In this document: positions 1 to 8,586 of the stretch, piece after piece | How the letters are laid out: each line of letters begins with the position of its first letter | Numbering within the stretch: the first letter of the stretch is position 1 | Notes under the pieces: generated by a model | What the model was told of the DNA's origin: nothing | Seen by the model: the letters and a program-made list of their open reading frames with translations, nothing else | Database searches by the model: none | From: Lunasporangiospora selenospora | Taxonomy: Eukaryota > Mortierellomycota > Mortierellomycetes > Mortierellales > Mortierellaceae | DNA: 10,841 bases | Assembly: GCA_015680635.1 (NCBI GenBank) | Contig: JAABOA010000581.1 | Coordinates: 1 to 10,841, forward strand | Reading direction: 5' to 3' | Made by a program: the position numbers and the translations under genes

Positions 1-30
1 ACGACCACCTCTCTCTCTCTCTCTTCTCAG

Positions 31-63
31 ACAAGAAAAGGGCGAGGGCTGGTGAAGGAAAAG
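31..63 (+). other. Possible small internal exon at the left edge
   Basis: A CT-rich tract ending in TTCTCAG (positions 7-30) is a good 3' splice site, and a strong 5' splice site GTAAGAG begins at 64. Between them lie 33 nt, exactly 11 codons, open in the frame starting at 31 and rich in Lys, Arg and Gly. This is what a small internal exon of a + strand gene entering from the left would look like. It could equally be a 5' UTR exon or a chance pairing, because purine-rich DNA next to CT repeats often imitates splice sites. No later exon could be linked to it. Confidence 0.2.
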
Positions 64-68
64 GTAAG

Positions 69-900
69 AGACCCAGATAAGATTGCGGTACCAGAGAGGT
101 ATCCCCGCAAGGTAGGAGACAGGCCAACAGTGGGGTGGTTGCGGCTCGAGCTGGAGAGCTCTGATTGGCTGATAATTATACCCCTCATAAATTATGCCCT
201 CTATGCCCTGCCCACTACTCTGCCCACCCCGCCCTGCCCTGTCCATACCACTGGCTGCAGCGACAGTGGGTCGTGCTGGGTCGTGCAAACAAGTTTCGTC
301 CGCCTGGGGACGGCTGCTCATGAGGCCGCGCCCATTGGCGGAAAATCAACGAAAGGGCCCGCACCACCCGTCGTCGCCGCCTCGTCCCTTTTGCACCTTT
401 TCTCACTGTTGGTTGCGAAGGCTCCTCGTGGACTTGCTGTCAGGAGATCCTGCTGTCGTGCGCCATCGATTGCTTCCCTCTCATCTCCCGCCATAGCCCC
501 TGCCATGCGTGATGATGACCCGGCCTCTCCGTCACCTGCTCCCTTCATCTTTCTCTTTGAGCCTGACTTGCCTGTTCAGCGCCCAGTCTTGTTTTGGCTA
601 TGCTCTCGCCCTCAATGTTCATTAGACCGACGGCAGGTACAACGGACTGACTGTACAACGCTAATAAAAAGTGCCATGTCGGAGGAACAAAACGCGGGCT
701 GATATGAAAACACTTGTGGAAAAGAGCATGATACCCAGGAAGCCATGCGACCTGTCCTCTCCCTCTTCTTTCTCCTTTGCCATGCGCTGTTGCGCCGTGC
801 AACGCTAAAAGGCACGAGTGTACCTGAGTAAGCAACAACACCGACACACATTAATAAAGAGTCCCTCTTTGATCATTCATTGTCTCTCCTAACCTCGCCG
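69..900. other. Intergenic stretch, promoter-like motifs, no supported gene
   Basis: No gene can be supported here. A 216-codon + strand frame runs to 702, but it begins with a non-ATG codon, is Pro/Ser/Ala-rich in the style of GC-rich non-coding DNA, and shows no domain. Promoter-like motifs occur: ATTGG (inverted CCAAT) with an AT-rich TATA-like run around 163-195, and a second inverted CCAAT at about 331-335. An AATAAA sits at 853-858 with no coding end to go with it. Confidence 0.5.
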
Positions 901-1890
901 CCCATTGTCTTGAGACGCACAGATGCTTTCAACCATTTCTCACCATCTGACAGGCAAAGGTCCGATCTCCGGAGCTTCTCTTCTCCGGCAACAGGCATTG
1001 CCTTGATGGATCCCGCTGGTCGCTCCAGAATCGGACCAAACAATTAAACTCTGCCAGACACGTTCGTCCCGCTGCGTCTTCATAGGCCTAGTGGGCCACT
1101 TTCCTCCCTCTCTCAATCTCTCTTCTTTCCCTTGCTCCTTCTCCACAACAGCTCTTGTCTTTAGGATAGACATTACCGAATAGTTGCGCTGGGTTAGGGT
1201 CAATCTCCATCTCGAGTCGACGAGTCGAGTAGGATACAAAGGTTCTACAGAGAACTGTTGCTGGAGGCACACCCATATGCGCGCAAGAATTAGAGTTTCA
1301 CAAGAAAAAGTTCGGGTCCCCACAGCAACAGACACAGACTGCAATCGGTCAACCAAAGCTAACATGGAGACCTTCCACCTGTCCCGTAATGAGCACTGGC
1401 AAGAGAAGGGAACAGACACAGGAGCAGATAACAGAGCCCACCTCATTTTGAAGAAAGATAGAGGGGAAAGAGCTCAGGACTTTAGCCAATACCTCCATTC
1501 TTTCCTCCCTCGGGTCCGTGGGTATCCATGGTCATCTCTTTTCCATGAATTACGAGTATCAACTACCAAAAGGGATCAGCGGGGAATGAGATGAGGGGTG
1601 AGTGTGAGAGAGTAAGAGATTGGATCATGCATAAAAGGAGCCTCTCTGGTATTCTGTCCCACATCATGGTTCCACACCCTGAGATCCTTGAGATCCTGGT
1701 CTTTTAAAGAATACAGGTCTTGTTTGCGTATGTAATCTGAAGCCACTCTCCCCCCCAGTTTGAAAATATGACTTTTTGGCTACATAGCGTTGTTACTTTG
1801 TTCTTACTGCCCCTCAACCCCCAGTTTCGATTTCTTCCGCCCAATTGTCTCTTTTTTCCATGGTGACTCCATGGTGACCTATTTCATCAA
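901..1890. other. Intergenic stretch, no supported gene
   Basis: Frames are open on both strands between about 940 and 1594 (168 codons on -, 136 on +). They overlap each other, have no recognisable domain, signal peptide or splice pattern, and start poorly. A perfect-looking donor GTGAGT lies near 1597 but no matching coding exon could be traced. An 11-bp unit, CCATGGTGAC plus T or C, is repeated in tandem at 1858-1868 and 1869-1879. Confidence 0.5.
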
Positions 1891-2960
1891 TGTAATTAAT
1901 TATCCAAACCAGCCCATGATCGGTAAACATGTAGGGGAGACTCTAACGCCTTTTGCACTTTAGAGAAGGACACGATTGGACAAGCATGTGTGACATAGCC
2001 CGTCGTGCTGCGGCTTGGTATGCCCTCGTGCATGAGACAGGAACAGTATTTCTTGAACCAATAACAGCCCTGGAAATTGAACATCAATTCTGCTGACCCA
2101 AGAATTGCGTTTCCCACTGGCGACGTCAGCCAGGGGTCAAGAGCCCTCTTTCTACCGGTGCCTTGGTTTATCTCTGGCCTTTTTTTTGGTTCTTTTTTTG
2201 CCAATGACTTCTCCGCCTCTTTGCGATCGCCCTCCTGTCTGATGTCATGGTCTCGATTACTATAAAATAAGAATGCCCGAGCGCCTCAGGGTGCCTCTCC
2301 AATTCCACTGACTCGGACTGAACATCCTGGACGACGACAGGTAAACCACCAGGAGAGGAAAGTGGATAACAAAGACCACCTTTCCTGACCGAACCAGAGC
2401 CTATTGCCCTATTTGGCCTACATCTCCACGGAAGGCCCGAATTACTCTTGCTAGGCCTCGGAAGGAAGGGGCGCAAGTGGGGCTAAATGAGTCGAGACAC
2501 ATATTTCGGGGTTTTGTGGTGGACTCGTGCATTTTACCCTGTTCCGACAGTGAACGCCGAGAGAGGAGAGGAGGAGGACCAAGGAGAGATGATGCGTTGG
2601 TTCAACTTTTAATAGCCGGTGCAACTCTGATCAGTCTATGCCTGATCTGGTCCAGTAGTGAACAGCAGCCTTGGGATGGCTCGAGCACTGATGAGGACCC
2701 CCGAGCAAAGATCGACACGAGGTGGTGCGGAATGCAGGAGAGGCGCGATTTGCCGGGAAATACAGGGACTTGTCTTATTGGAACAGTGCTGTTGGAATGC
2801 TGACAATAATCATCCACCATCCATTTATAAAGGTTATCGGCTCATTTTCCATGCTCATTAACACTAGTGCTGAGCCCATGCTAGAAGGCAAAGGGCGGAG
2901 AAATACACTCTCGGTACAATTGCAGCAATGCTGGCTTCTCAACACCCACACCCTTCTCGT
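1891..2960. other. Intergenic stretch upstream of the secreted-protein gene
   Basis: No gene could be supported. A TATA-like TATAAAATAAG begins at about 2261, and a donor-like GACAG|GTAAAC follows at about 2340. The first ATG after them, at 2487, opens only 41 codons. Overlapping frames on both strands lack domain features. The right end grades into the promoter of the gene starting at 3177. Confidence 0.5.
2826..2833 (+). promoter_or_regulatory. TATA-like element upstream of the secreted-protein gene
   Basis: TATAAAGG lies about 345 nt before the ATG at 3177. It could serve a gene with a long CT-rich leader, but the distance is large and there is no direct evidence for the transcription start. 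Confidence 0.25.
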
Positions 2961-2964
2961 CTTT

Positions 2965-3172
2965 CTACCCCTTGACTGCTGCTCCCCTTTCTCCTCTCCT
3001 CTCTCTTTTTCTCTCTCTCTTTTTTCTCTCGTCTTTTTTGCTCTCTTTCTCTCTTTCTTTTTCTGTCTGCTCCTTTGGTCCACTCCTCTCATTGCACCCT
3101 GCCACCTGCTCCTCACCTGAAGGATCGATTCTCCTCTTCCTCCTCCGCCTCCTTTCTCCATTCATCCCGCCT
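2965..3172 (+). promoter_or_regulatory. Polypyrimidine leader tract before the start codon
   Basis: About 200 nt are strongly C/T-biased on the + strand, with CTCTCT and TTTTCTCTC runs densest at 2982-3070, ending just before the ATG at 3177. CT-rich tracts near transcription starts and 5' UTRs are common in well-expressed fungal genes. This supports the chosen start and direction. The purine-rich frames on the - strand across it (Arg/Lys/Glu/Gly repeats) are artefacts of this composition. Confidence 0.55.
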
Positions 3173-3176
3173 CATC

Positions 3177-3895
3177 ATGACTCGCATGCAGTTGACCTTT
3201 GCCTTCTTGGCAATTGGCCTTGCCATCCTCTCCCTCACTCATGCCGACACCCTGACCAGCAACAAGCCCGAGTGCGCCCCTCTTCAGGATTTGTACAGGG
3301 CATGGATTGCTCCATGCACTGGCAACCTCCAGTCCATTCCAAACACTGATGCTGATCCTCGATGGAAGCCCTGTGTCTGCAGATCGGGTAAGGATGAGAT
3401 GGCATCTCTCTTTCTCTCTCTCTCCTGTCTCCTGCTCATCTCCGAGGCATTCCTCGCAAGATGTCCGGCCCTGGAGAAATGGGGGATTGAAAAGAGCAGC
3501 GACTTTGTTACCCCTGCCCCTGAACCGACTACCATGGCCAATAGCTTCACACCCACTTACTCCTGACCAATGTTCGTTTGCACATAGGCTTCTTCCCCAT
3601 CGCGCAAGCAATTGAGAACTGCACCCTGACAGGCACCAACCAGCCACCAAAGATCACCACAAAGTCCATCGACACCTTGTGCAATGGCCATGTCGGCTAC
3701 CAGGCCGCCGAGGCGCAGATTACCCCCTCGCCTTTGGTTCCCGCCCTTGCCACCTCCACAAACATTGCCCAGCAGCGTCGCGGTGGCGGTGGCGGTGGCG
3801 GTGGCGGATCCTCGGCTGCCGGTCAACACTCGCTTGCCTATGCCTTGGCCGTTTCAATGATCCTTTCGGTGCTGGTCGCCGCTACAACCATCTAA
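3177..3895 (+). CDS. Small secreted cysteine-rich protein, probable GPI-anchored surface protein
   Basis: Two exons, 3177-3387 and 3588-3895, join in phase 1 to encode 172 residues. Residues 1-23 form a signal peptide: a short basic start, a hydrophobic core, and a likely cut after THA (Ala23|Asp24). The mature part has six cysteines: C33, C47, C66 and C68 (a C-V-C pair), C82 and C102. An NCT sequon at N81 allows N-glycosylation. After a Ser/Thr/Pro-containing stretch come nine glycines (136-144), a small-residue SSAAG patch, and a 20-residue hydrophobic tail ending at Ile172. That is the layout of a GPI-attachment signal, with cleavage likely around 145-149. I do not recognise the family; it lacks the eight-cysteine CFEM pattern. 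The role is inferred as a cell-wall or plasma-membrane surface protein. The start is the ATG just after the CT-rich leader and directly before the signal peptide. A single-pass membrane protein is the alternative to GPI anchoring. Confidence 0.85.
3388..3587 (+). other. Intron of the secreted-protein gene (200 nt)
   Basis: The donor GTAAGG follows the Ser-Gly codons after the CVC motif. The acceptor is ATAG at 3584-3587, with a CTGAC branch site at 3563-3567 about 21 nt before the end. Removing it joins G(3387) to GC(3588-3589) as Gly71 and keeps the frame open to the stop. Without splicing, the first frame stops at 3564-3566 and the hydrophobic tail is lost. The intron holds a CT microsatellite at about 3404-3425. 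Confidence 0.85.
3782..3807 (+). repeat. GGTGGC hexanucleotide repeat encoding polyglycine
   Basis: About four copies of GGTGGC encode Gly136-Gly144, just before the C-terminal anchor signal. Slippage in 6-bp steps would change the linker by two glycines without shifting the frame, so length differences between strains are plausible. Confidence 0.85.
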
Positions 3896-3980
3896 ATGTA
3901 GTCCACTTTATCGCCTTCACCTCTACCACCTCCCCTCTCACCCCCTCTCACCCTCCCTTCATTTACCCGACTTAATGGCA

Positions 3981-3986
3981 AATAAA
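3981..3986 (+). terminator. Poly(A) signal of the secreted-protein gene
   Basis: AATAAA lies 86 nt after the TAA stop at 3893-3895, after a C/T-rich 3' UTR. T-rich runs (GTTTTTTGTTGTTTTTTGG) follow around 4066-4086, as expected downstream of a cleavage site. Confidence 0.6.
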
Positions 3987-4132
3987 CATAGTTGAAGTGC
4001 CATAGATTAATTGCACTGAAAAATGAAAAAGAAGAGCCGCGTTTGTCGCTGTATGTTGTACGTTGATGTTTTTTGTTGTTTTTTGGCTAGTACTGGACCC
4101 CTAACCCATATTTTAGACCAGCTCTTCTCCAT

Positions 4133-4222
4133 TGCTCACCAAAGGGAATAACATGGCCACTGCCACACTTTGCTTAATGCTCACCTGTGGGCTTTACGTG
4201 GCCACTGCCACAATGCTCACTC
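4133..4222 (+). repeat. Imperfect 45-bp tandem repeat, two copies
   Basis: Two adjacent 45-bp units (4133-4177 and 4178-4222) each begin TGCTCACC and share TGGCCACTGCCACA at the same offset (4154-4167 and 4199-4212). A third TGCTCAC at 4214-4220 lies inside the second unit. The period is a multiple of three, and in the open frame it repeats MATATLC / VATATML, so a duplication within a coding or formerly coding segment is possible. No protein family is recognised. Confidence 0.65.
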
Positions 4223-4928
4223 GTACCAATGACTCTAATTGTATACTGTTGGACCACCAGAAAATGAGGACTCGGGCCAACATGTCTTTCTTGTCCCCCT
4301 GTCTTGAATGTCTGGTGGTGATGGAATGCATAGACCACTCTGACAAGTTCAGGGAGAGAGGCATCCTATCCCGCCGCCTCCTTTTCCACCTCTTTGCTAA
4401 AAGACAATTAGTACTCTTAAACTGTGGTCCAAAATTGTGTCCTACCCAGCTGTTTCTTCCTCATGCACCTTTTGTGTCCCGCCAAATGGTGGCCAAATGG
4501 TGGCAAACCCGGGTGTTTTCTTGCCACAGAGCCTCGTGGTACAATATTATCCACTCCAGCGCGGCGCGGCGCGTTGTTTGTAACAATGCTCATGAACCAT
4601 ACAAGCTGGAATTCTCAAAGCGACACCGCCCAAAGAGCACTTTAGTTGTCGTCTGACATAGGGTCCAAAAGTCTTTTTTTGGAAAGGATCGTGGTCTCTG
4701 GATGAAAAGAAAGAGGGTTCTCTTGCGAAATGTCCTTTCTAAATGGTTATCCTCCTCTCCTCCTCTTCCTCCTCCTCCTCCCCCCCCCCATCCCAGATCG
4801 CAATGAATCTGGCCCGTGAACTGCGGCAAACTCCGCACTTCTTGTTGGATTTCAGCATTGGTAAGGCAAAGTTGACAGGCTTGCAAAGAAGGTTGTTTAA
4901 CTTGGCAAAGTGTTTTCGACTTTCGCAT

Positions 4929-4945
4929 CTCCGCAATTTGCGGAG
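4929..4945. repeat. 17-bp near-perfect palindrome
   Basis: CTCCGCAA and its exact reverse complement TTGCGGAG are separated by one T. A weaker related inverted pair, TGCGG/CCGCA with a 6-nt gap, lies near 4822-4837. It could be a binding site for a dimeric protein or chance. Confidence 0.4.
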
Positions 4946-5896
4946 TGAGAATTTTTTTATCGTGCATGGTATGTTGTTTGCCGGGTAAGGAGGAGATGGT
5001 CAAGAAAAAAAGTCAAATGTTGGACTTTTCATGACGCTGAGCCAGGAATGGTGAAGTTTTTTTTTAAAAAAAAAAATAATAATCAAGAATTGGCTGTTGA
5101 TCGGACCCTCTGCCTTTGTTTACCCATTTACGTTGGAAGCACAAAGAAAGCGCCGCGTTTTTGAACTCAAAATCAGCGACAGATCCTGGGTATTTACTAA
5201 ATGACAAAGGGGAGAGAAAGGTCTGGATTACATGTGTGAAGCTTGTCGGACCTCTCTCTCTCTCTCTATTCCACCTCAAAAAGTCAGCTGCCAGATACCT
5301 CCGAGAGCCTAGGAGAGCTAAAGAAATAACGTTATGTAAACATCTTTCTTTGGTTGCACCGACAACATTTTAACACTGTTGTGTGGTCACTTCCTAGACT
5401 GAAAGAGGGTTCGCCACCATTTCTATCCGGGAAAACGATTCATCACTGTCGGGAGACGTGGTACTCGGCTTGGCATGCGTGCCCATTTGAGAATTCTTTT
5501 TTTTTTTTCTTGAGCAAACTTGAATTTTGTCATAGATTGCTCCACGTCTTTCACGTCTTTGTGCCTGCTGCCTAGAAAAAAAAAAGAGTCACCAACAGTG
5601 AGCTATGGTCTTTTTTGTGGAACTGGAAATAAGGGTCCTTTTTAGGCTCGGGTCGAATGTTTTGGTAGAGCTGGAGCTTCAGTTTACCATTGATGACACT
5701 CTCGTCAGCCTATCCTGTGATCAGTGCTGTCACGGTAGTCCTTCTATCGCAGACTTTTTAGAAAAAGATATCGTTGTACTCAAAGTCTCTAGTTATTTAT
5801 CTTGCCAAACGTTGACAAGAAGGTAGCCATCCAATGGATACGCCCGAGGAGCCCCCCCCCCCATGTTCTTTCCTCGGATTCAATTATCTGTTCTAA

Positions 5897-6236
5897 ATTA
5901 TTACGGGTGATACTGACGAAACATTTGTCGACCTAAAGAAAATAGTCGGGAAATATGATAAACTTGACAAGTTGAAAATACTAAAGTATGTAGTTTAATG
6001 GGTCTCATCGTATTGACTATACTTTTCTCGTCTTGGACGGCATCCCAGACTCTGTCCGAGATCAGCCAAGCACCCATTAGTGATTTGAAAAAAAGTGTTT
6101 TGACAGTTGCGCATATCGTTCGGATTTGTGGGTCAACCGGCCTCCTGACTTGTTCAATCGCCTCAATTTGACACTACTGTTCAAGATAAACTCAGAGATT
6201 CCAGCTGGCCATATAAAAGAGATTGGTACCCAATAG
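5897..6236 (+). pseudogene. Possible decayed coding relic, family unknown
   Basis: Two + strand frames read like protein and join at one frame change. The first, 5897-5998, contains DLKKIVGKYDKLDKLKILKY. The second, 5997-6236, begins NGSHRIDYTFLVLDGIPDSV, is broken by adjacent stops TAG TGA at 6078-6083, and continues with LFNRLNLTLLFKINSEIPAG. Shifting by one base near 5993-5998 would connect them. The overlapping reverse-strand frames are short. Amino-acid make-up is balanced, unlike the CT-repeat shadows elsewhere. I do not recognise the family. It may instead be chance open sequence. Confidence 0.3.
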
Positions 6237-7183
6237 GCCAATGTAAACAAAGCGTGTTACAACCTGCAGGCCTCCCTTTATCCATCAAGTCTTATATAGG
6301 CACAACTGTGTGGCTGTCTTCACGGTGCCTTTGTCAAGCAGTTTAACATTGAGGTGGATCCGAGTTGAATAAAAAGAGTAGCTCACCAAGATCTGTAACT
6401 TGCCGCGTCGCTGGTTCTTTTAGGAGGTGTATTTTGGGGACATCATGTCGTCGCAGTAGACGAACACATACACGTTTCTTGACTGTTCCATGATCAATGG
6501 GGTTGCCACTAAAGGGAGAGGGAAAACGCGTACAGCAAATGGTTCTCATATTATGGGAGGGGGAGGGGGCATAACAATCCGTTTCTGCTTAAATAGTCAC
6601 GTAGACACCGATCAATCTAAACTAAAAAGGTGGCAATCCTTCATTGATTACAGGAGTGACTGGATTGTGGGAGCCAAGCGTTGATTGCGATGTTGTTTTT
6701 TGATCCTTTGATGTCAGCTCTTCCTCTTTTCCCTACAGGAGAGTTCTGTAAGCGTTGGATTGTTCATCCACCATAGGGAACATGATTTGGGTTTAGACCT
6801 CATGTGACGGGTCAGTTTTACCCTACTGATAAAATGTTGTCGCAATAGTAATTGACGTTAGTACAGGAGGAACACTTCATTCGGATAATTGGCATTTGGG
6901 CCCGCTCGAGCAGGCAATGGCCCGAAGCTATCATCCGTTGGGTTATGACTGAACGCCTCAAAGTCAGCCGATCGTTCCTTTGGCTGGGGTCTGTAACTTT
7001 GCCAAAAGCCACTTCTTTATTCCCAGTTACAACCTTGAAGTACACATGTTTTGCGATGACTCCTCTGACATCTCTCCTTGCTCTCTAGTTGACAGTTCCT
7101 CCACCCTAACACATTAAATAACGACATTAATAAGAGCATAAAAGCATGCTTTTTTTTTGCAAATGTTGTTGATTGCATCTCCC
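6237..7183. other. Region without a supported gene
   Basis: Short frames occur on both strands: - strand 6343-6549, 68 codons; - strand 6818-7045, 75 codons, contained almost wholly within + strand 6852-7088, 78 codons. Sense and antisense are equally open at 6852-7045, so neither can be preferred. TATA-like runs occur near 6212 (ATATAAAAGAG) and 6291 (TTATATAGG). A CTACAG acceptor-like site after a CT-rich tract lies near 6735 with no exon attached. The last 100 nt would be the 3' flank of the - strand pseudogene. Confidence 0.45.
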
Positions 7184-8293
7184 TTACATTTGTTGGAACA
7201 GCCGCCTTAGCTTCAGGTTCTTCACGCCTATGAGAGCCTCGACAGCCTCTTCGATCTTACTGTTGGCTCGATGCTAGACAATAAAATAACACATTAGCTA
7301 TTGACTTCATAAATGATTCGTCGCAAATACTCCATCATGACTTACACGGATAGATAGAAGGATTGACATGTCACCGCCTTGGTTGTTGATCGGCTCCAAT
7401 TTCTTCGATATAGATTCTCGTATATCCTTCAAGATCTTCTACCGAAGACCATCTCCATCATGGGGGTAGAGTGCCAAGGAGCAAATGTGTCAGCTGAAAG
7501 AAGTGTGTGTGTGGGAGAAGGAAGTCGGTGAGATGGAGTATTATACCTTTATTAGAAGGACCGAGACGAGTATTTATACTCCTCTCTGAATCCTAGTGCC
7601 AAAAGTAGTAAAAATGGCTGATCCTCTCAGCCATGCTGAAAGGGGCAGAGAGACCTCTCCTTCTGAGCTCTCCAATCTTTGTCTTTTTCAAGTATTTCAT
7701 GTTGATACACAGCACCTACGAGCATCCTAATCGAGAACAGAGGATCAGCAATGCTATTGTCAGTGTAACATCATCAGTCTCATCACTTCTCGTAATAGTA
7801 AATATTGGAATCCTTAGATTATGTCAGCTGGCTGGCTTTCTAAGTTCCTTCGCTCGCAATGCCTGAATGGCCATCTCGTTGTATTTGTCGGTCATACATG
7901 TCAAACAGTGACCATCAAGGACCCACTACACGGGGCTATCAAGATTTGGCTGTGATAGTAATCATTCAGGTCGTCTTGGGTAAGAGATAGCGCAGTAATG
8001 GCTGATCTGCGTGCGCCACCATGGCCACTTTTCTTGACATCCGACATCCATCGGGCGCACTCGTCAATCAACAGTAAGGGCCTCTCTCGTTTCACAGCAC
8101 GGAAGCGGATATATGCCTTGGGACAAAATCGAACAACTTTTGACCGCGATCGAAAGTAGCCTGCCCCTTTCCGACCACTGGGGATATCGTCACTCCAGCT
8201 GGTATCCTTAGAATTTGACGCAGACATTGCCGTGAGGAAATATGCTGTTGAGTTGAAAATACAATTATCCTCCAGGAAAAAAAAATTATACAT
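7184..8293 (-). pseudogene. Degenerate multi-exon gene with Walker B-like motif, family not recognised
   Basis: Read from 8293 down, seven protein-like pieces follow in order. (1) 8293-7928 holds RPLLLIDECARWM, a Walker B-like hhhhDE with Asp at 8065-8063, then DLNDYYHSQILIAPC. (2) 7925-7827 is WVLDGHCLTCM...ELRKPAS. (3) 7752-7655 is IADPLFSIRMLVG. (4) 7592-7547 is DSERSINTRLGPSNK. (5) 7493 to about 7440 is ADTFAPWHSTPMMEMVFG. (6) 7438-7346 is KILKDIRESISKK. (7) 7184-7273 ends NLKLRRLFQQM and a TAA stop. The junctions 4/5 (53 nt) and 6/7 (72 nt, GTAAGT...TCTAG) are frame-keeping GT-AG introns. Frame changes occur at about 7925 and 7440, the 3/4 join is out of phase, and 74 nt of non-intron-like DNA separate pieces 2 and 3. 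No P-loop (GxxxxGKS/T) is visible upstream, so the N-terminal part seems lost. Inference: remnant of an NTPase-like gene, possibly from an expanded fungal family. Sequencing errors or an active gene with unusual introns are alternatives. Confidence 0.5.
7274..7345 (-). other. Last intron of the degenerate gene (72 nt)
   Basis: On the - strand the donor is GTAAGT (7345-7340) and the acceptor TCTAG (ending at 7274), after a T-rich run TGTTATTTTATTGTCTAG. Splicing joins LLSIR to HRANSKIEEAVE in phase 0, and the frame stays open to the TAA at 7186-7184. The intron itself has in-frame stops. This is the cleanest splice pair in the pseudogene. Confidence 0.6.
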
Positions 8294-8299
8294 GTCAGT

Positions 8300-8586
8300 A
8301 CGAGCACTCTTCTGCAGGTGTACTTAAAAGAGCGGACATGAAGGTTCTCTCTATGCCAATCGCAACTCTATTTTAAAAAATAGGACTGGATTATGGCGGC
8401 CACAAGCAGGCTCAAAAAAGAGCGGAAATGGTCGCAACGACCCATTACTCCACAGACCTGAGTTCCTTCCAATAGCTGTCAACTATTAGAAGCCAGGAGG
8501 CAGAGAGGGAGAAATGAGGTAAAGAGATGTTAATGTCCGAGACAATTACCTGAAATGAGGGAGAACGCGAGTGCTTTTGGGCGAGA
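8300..8586. other. Short gene-free stretch between pseudogene and repeat element
   Basis: No coding signal was seen. A near-identical direct repeat, AAAAGAGCGGAMATG (M = C or A), occurs at about 8326-8340 and 8416-8430. A small hairpin GGTCG-CAA-CGACC lies at about 8430-8442. Confidence 0.4.

Larger units (their letters stand above)
3996..5596. other. Intergenic stretch with low-complexity tracts and weak open frames
   Basis: No gene is supported with confidence. Two + strand frames are noted. One runs from ATG 4153 to 4656 (167 residues) and opens with the tandem repeat described separately. The other runs from ATG 4803 to 4988 (61 residues) and follows a CT-rich tract (4748-4797) ending in CCCAG, but an equally open frame lies on the opposite strand. 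Other contents: an 11-bp tandem repeat GCCAAATGGTG at 4481-4502, GCGGC repeats at about 4559-4573, a perfect palindrome at 4929-4945, a T9A11 run at 5057-5076, and a CT microsatellite at about 5252-5267. Confidence 0.5.

Noticed and set aside
52-702. 216-codon + strand open frame, the longest in the window
   Set aside because: It starts at a non-ATG codon, has Pro/Ser/Ala-rich text typical of GC-rich non-coding DNA, has no domain or signal, and overlaps several equally open antisense frames.
1186-1200. GGGTTAGGGT, and CCCCTAACCC near 4098-4107, as telomere-type repeats
   Set aside because: Each is a single short copy with no tandem array.
940-1446. 168-codon - strand frame
   Set aside because: It overlaps a 136-codon + strand frame. 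Neither shows a family motif, splice pattern or typical start context.
2261-2612. TATA-like element followed by a 41-codon ATG frame (2487-2612)
   Set aside because: The frame is very short, lies over 220 nt from the TATA-like run, and has no supporting motif.
2965-3165. Arg/Lys/Glu-rich - strand frame resembling a basic nuclear protein
   Set aside because: It is the shadow of the CT-rich leader of the gene on the + strand.
4590-5003. 137-codon - strand frame with a Gly/Glu-rich middle
   Set aside because: The middle is the translated shadow of the CT tract at 4748-4797. The rest lacks recognisable features and competes with a + strand frame.
6818-7088. Overlapping sense and antisense frames of 75-78 codons
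   Set aside because: Both read plausibly and nothing distinguishes them. Calling either would be a guess.
8293-8580. Search for a P-loop upstream of the Walker B-like motif
   Set aside because: No GxxxxGK[ST] could be read in any - strand frame before the palindromic element, so an intact ATPase was not called.
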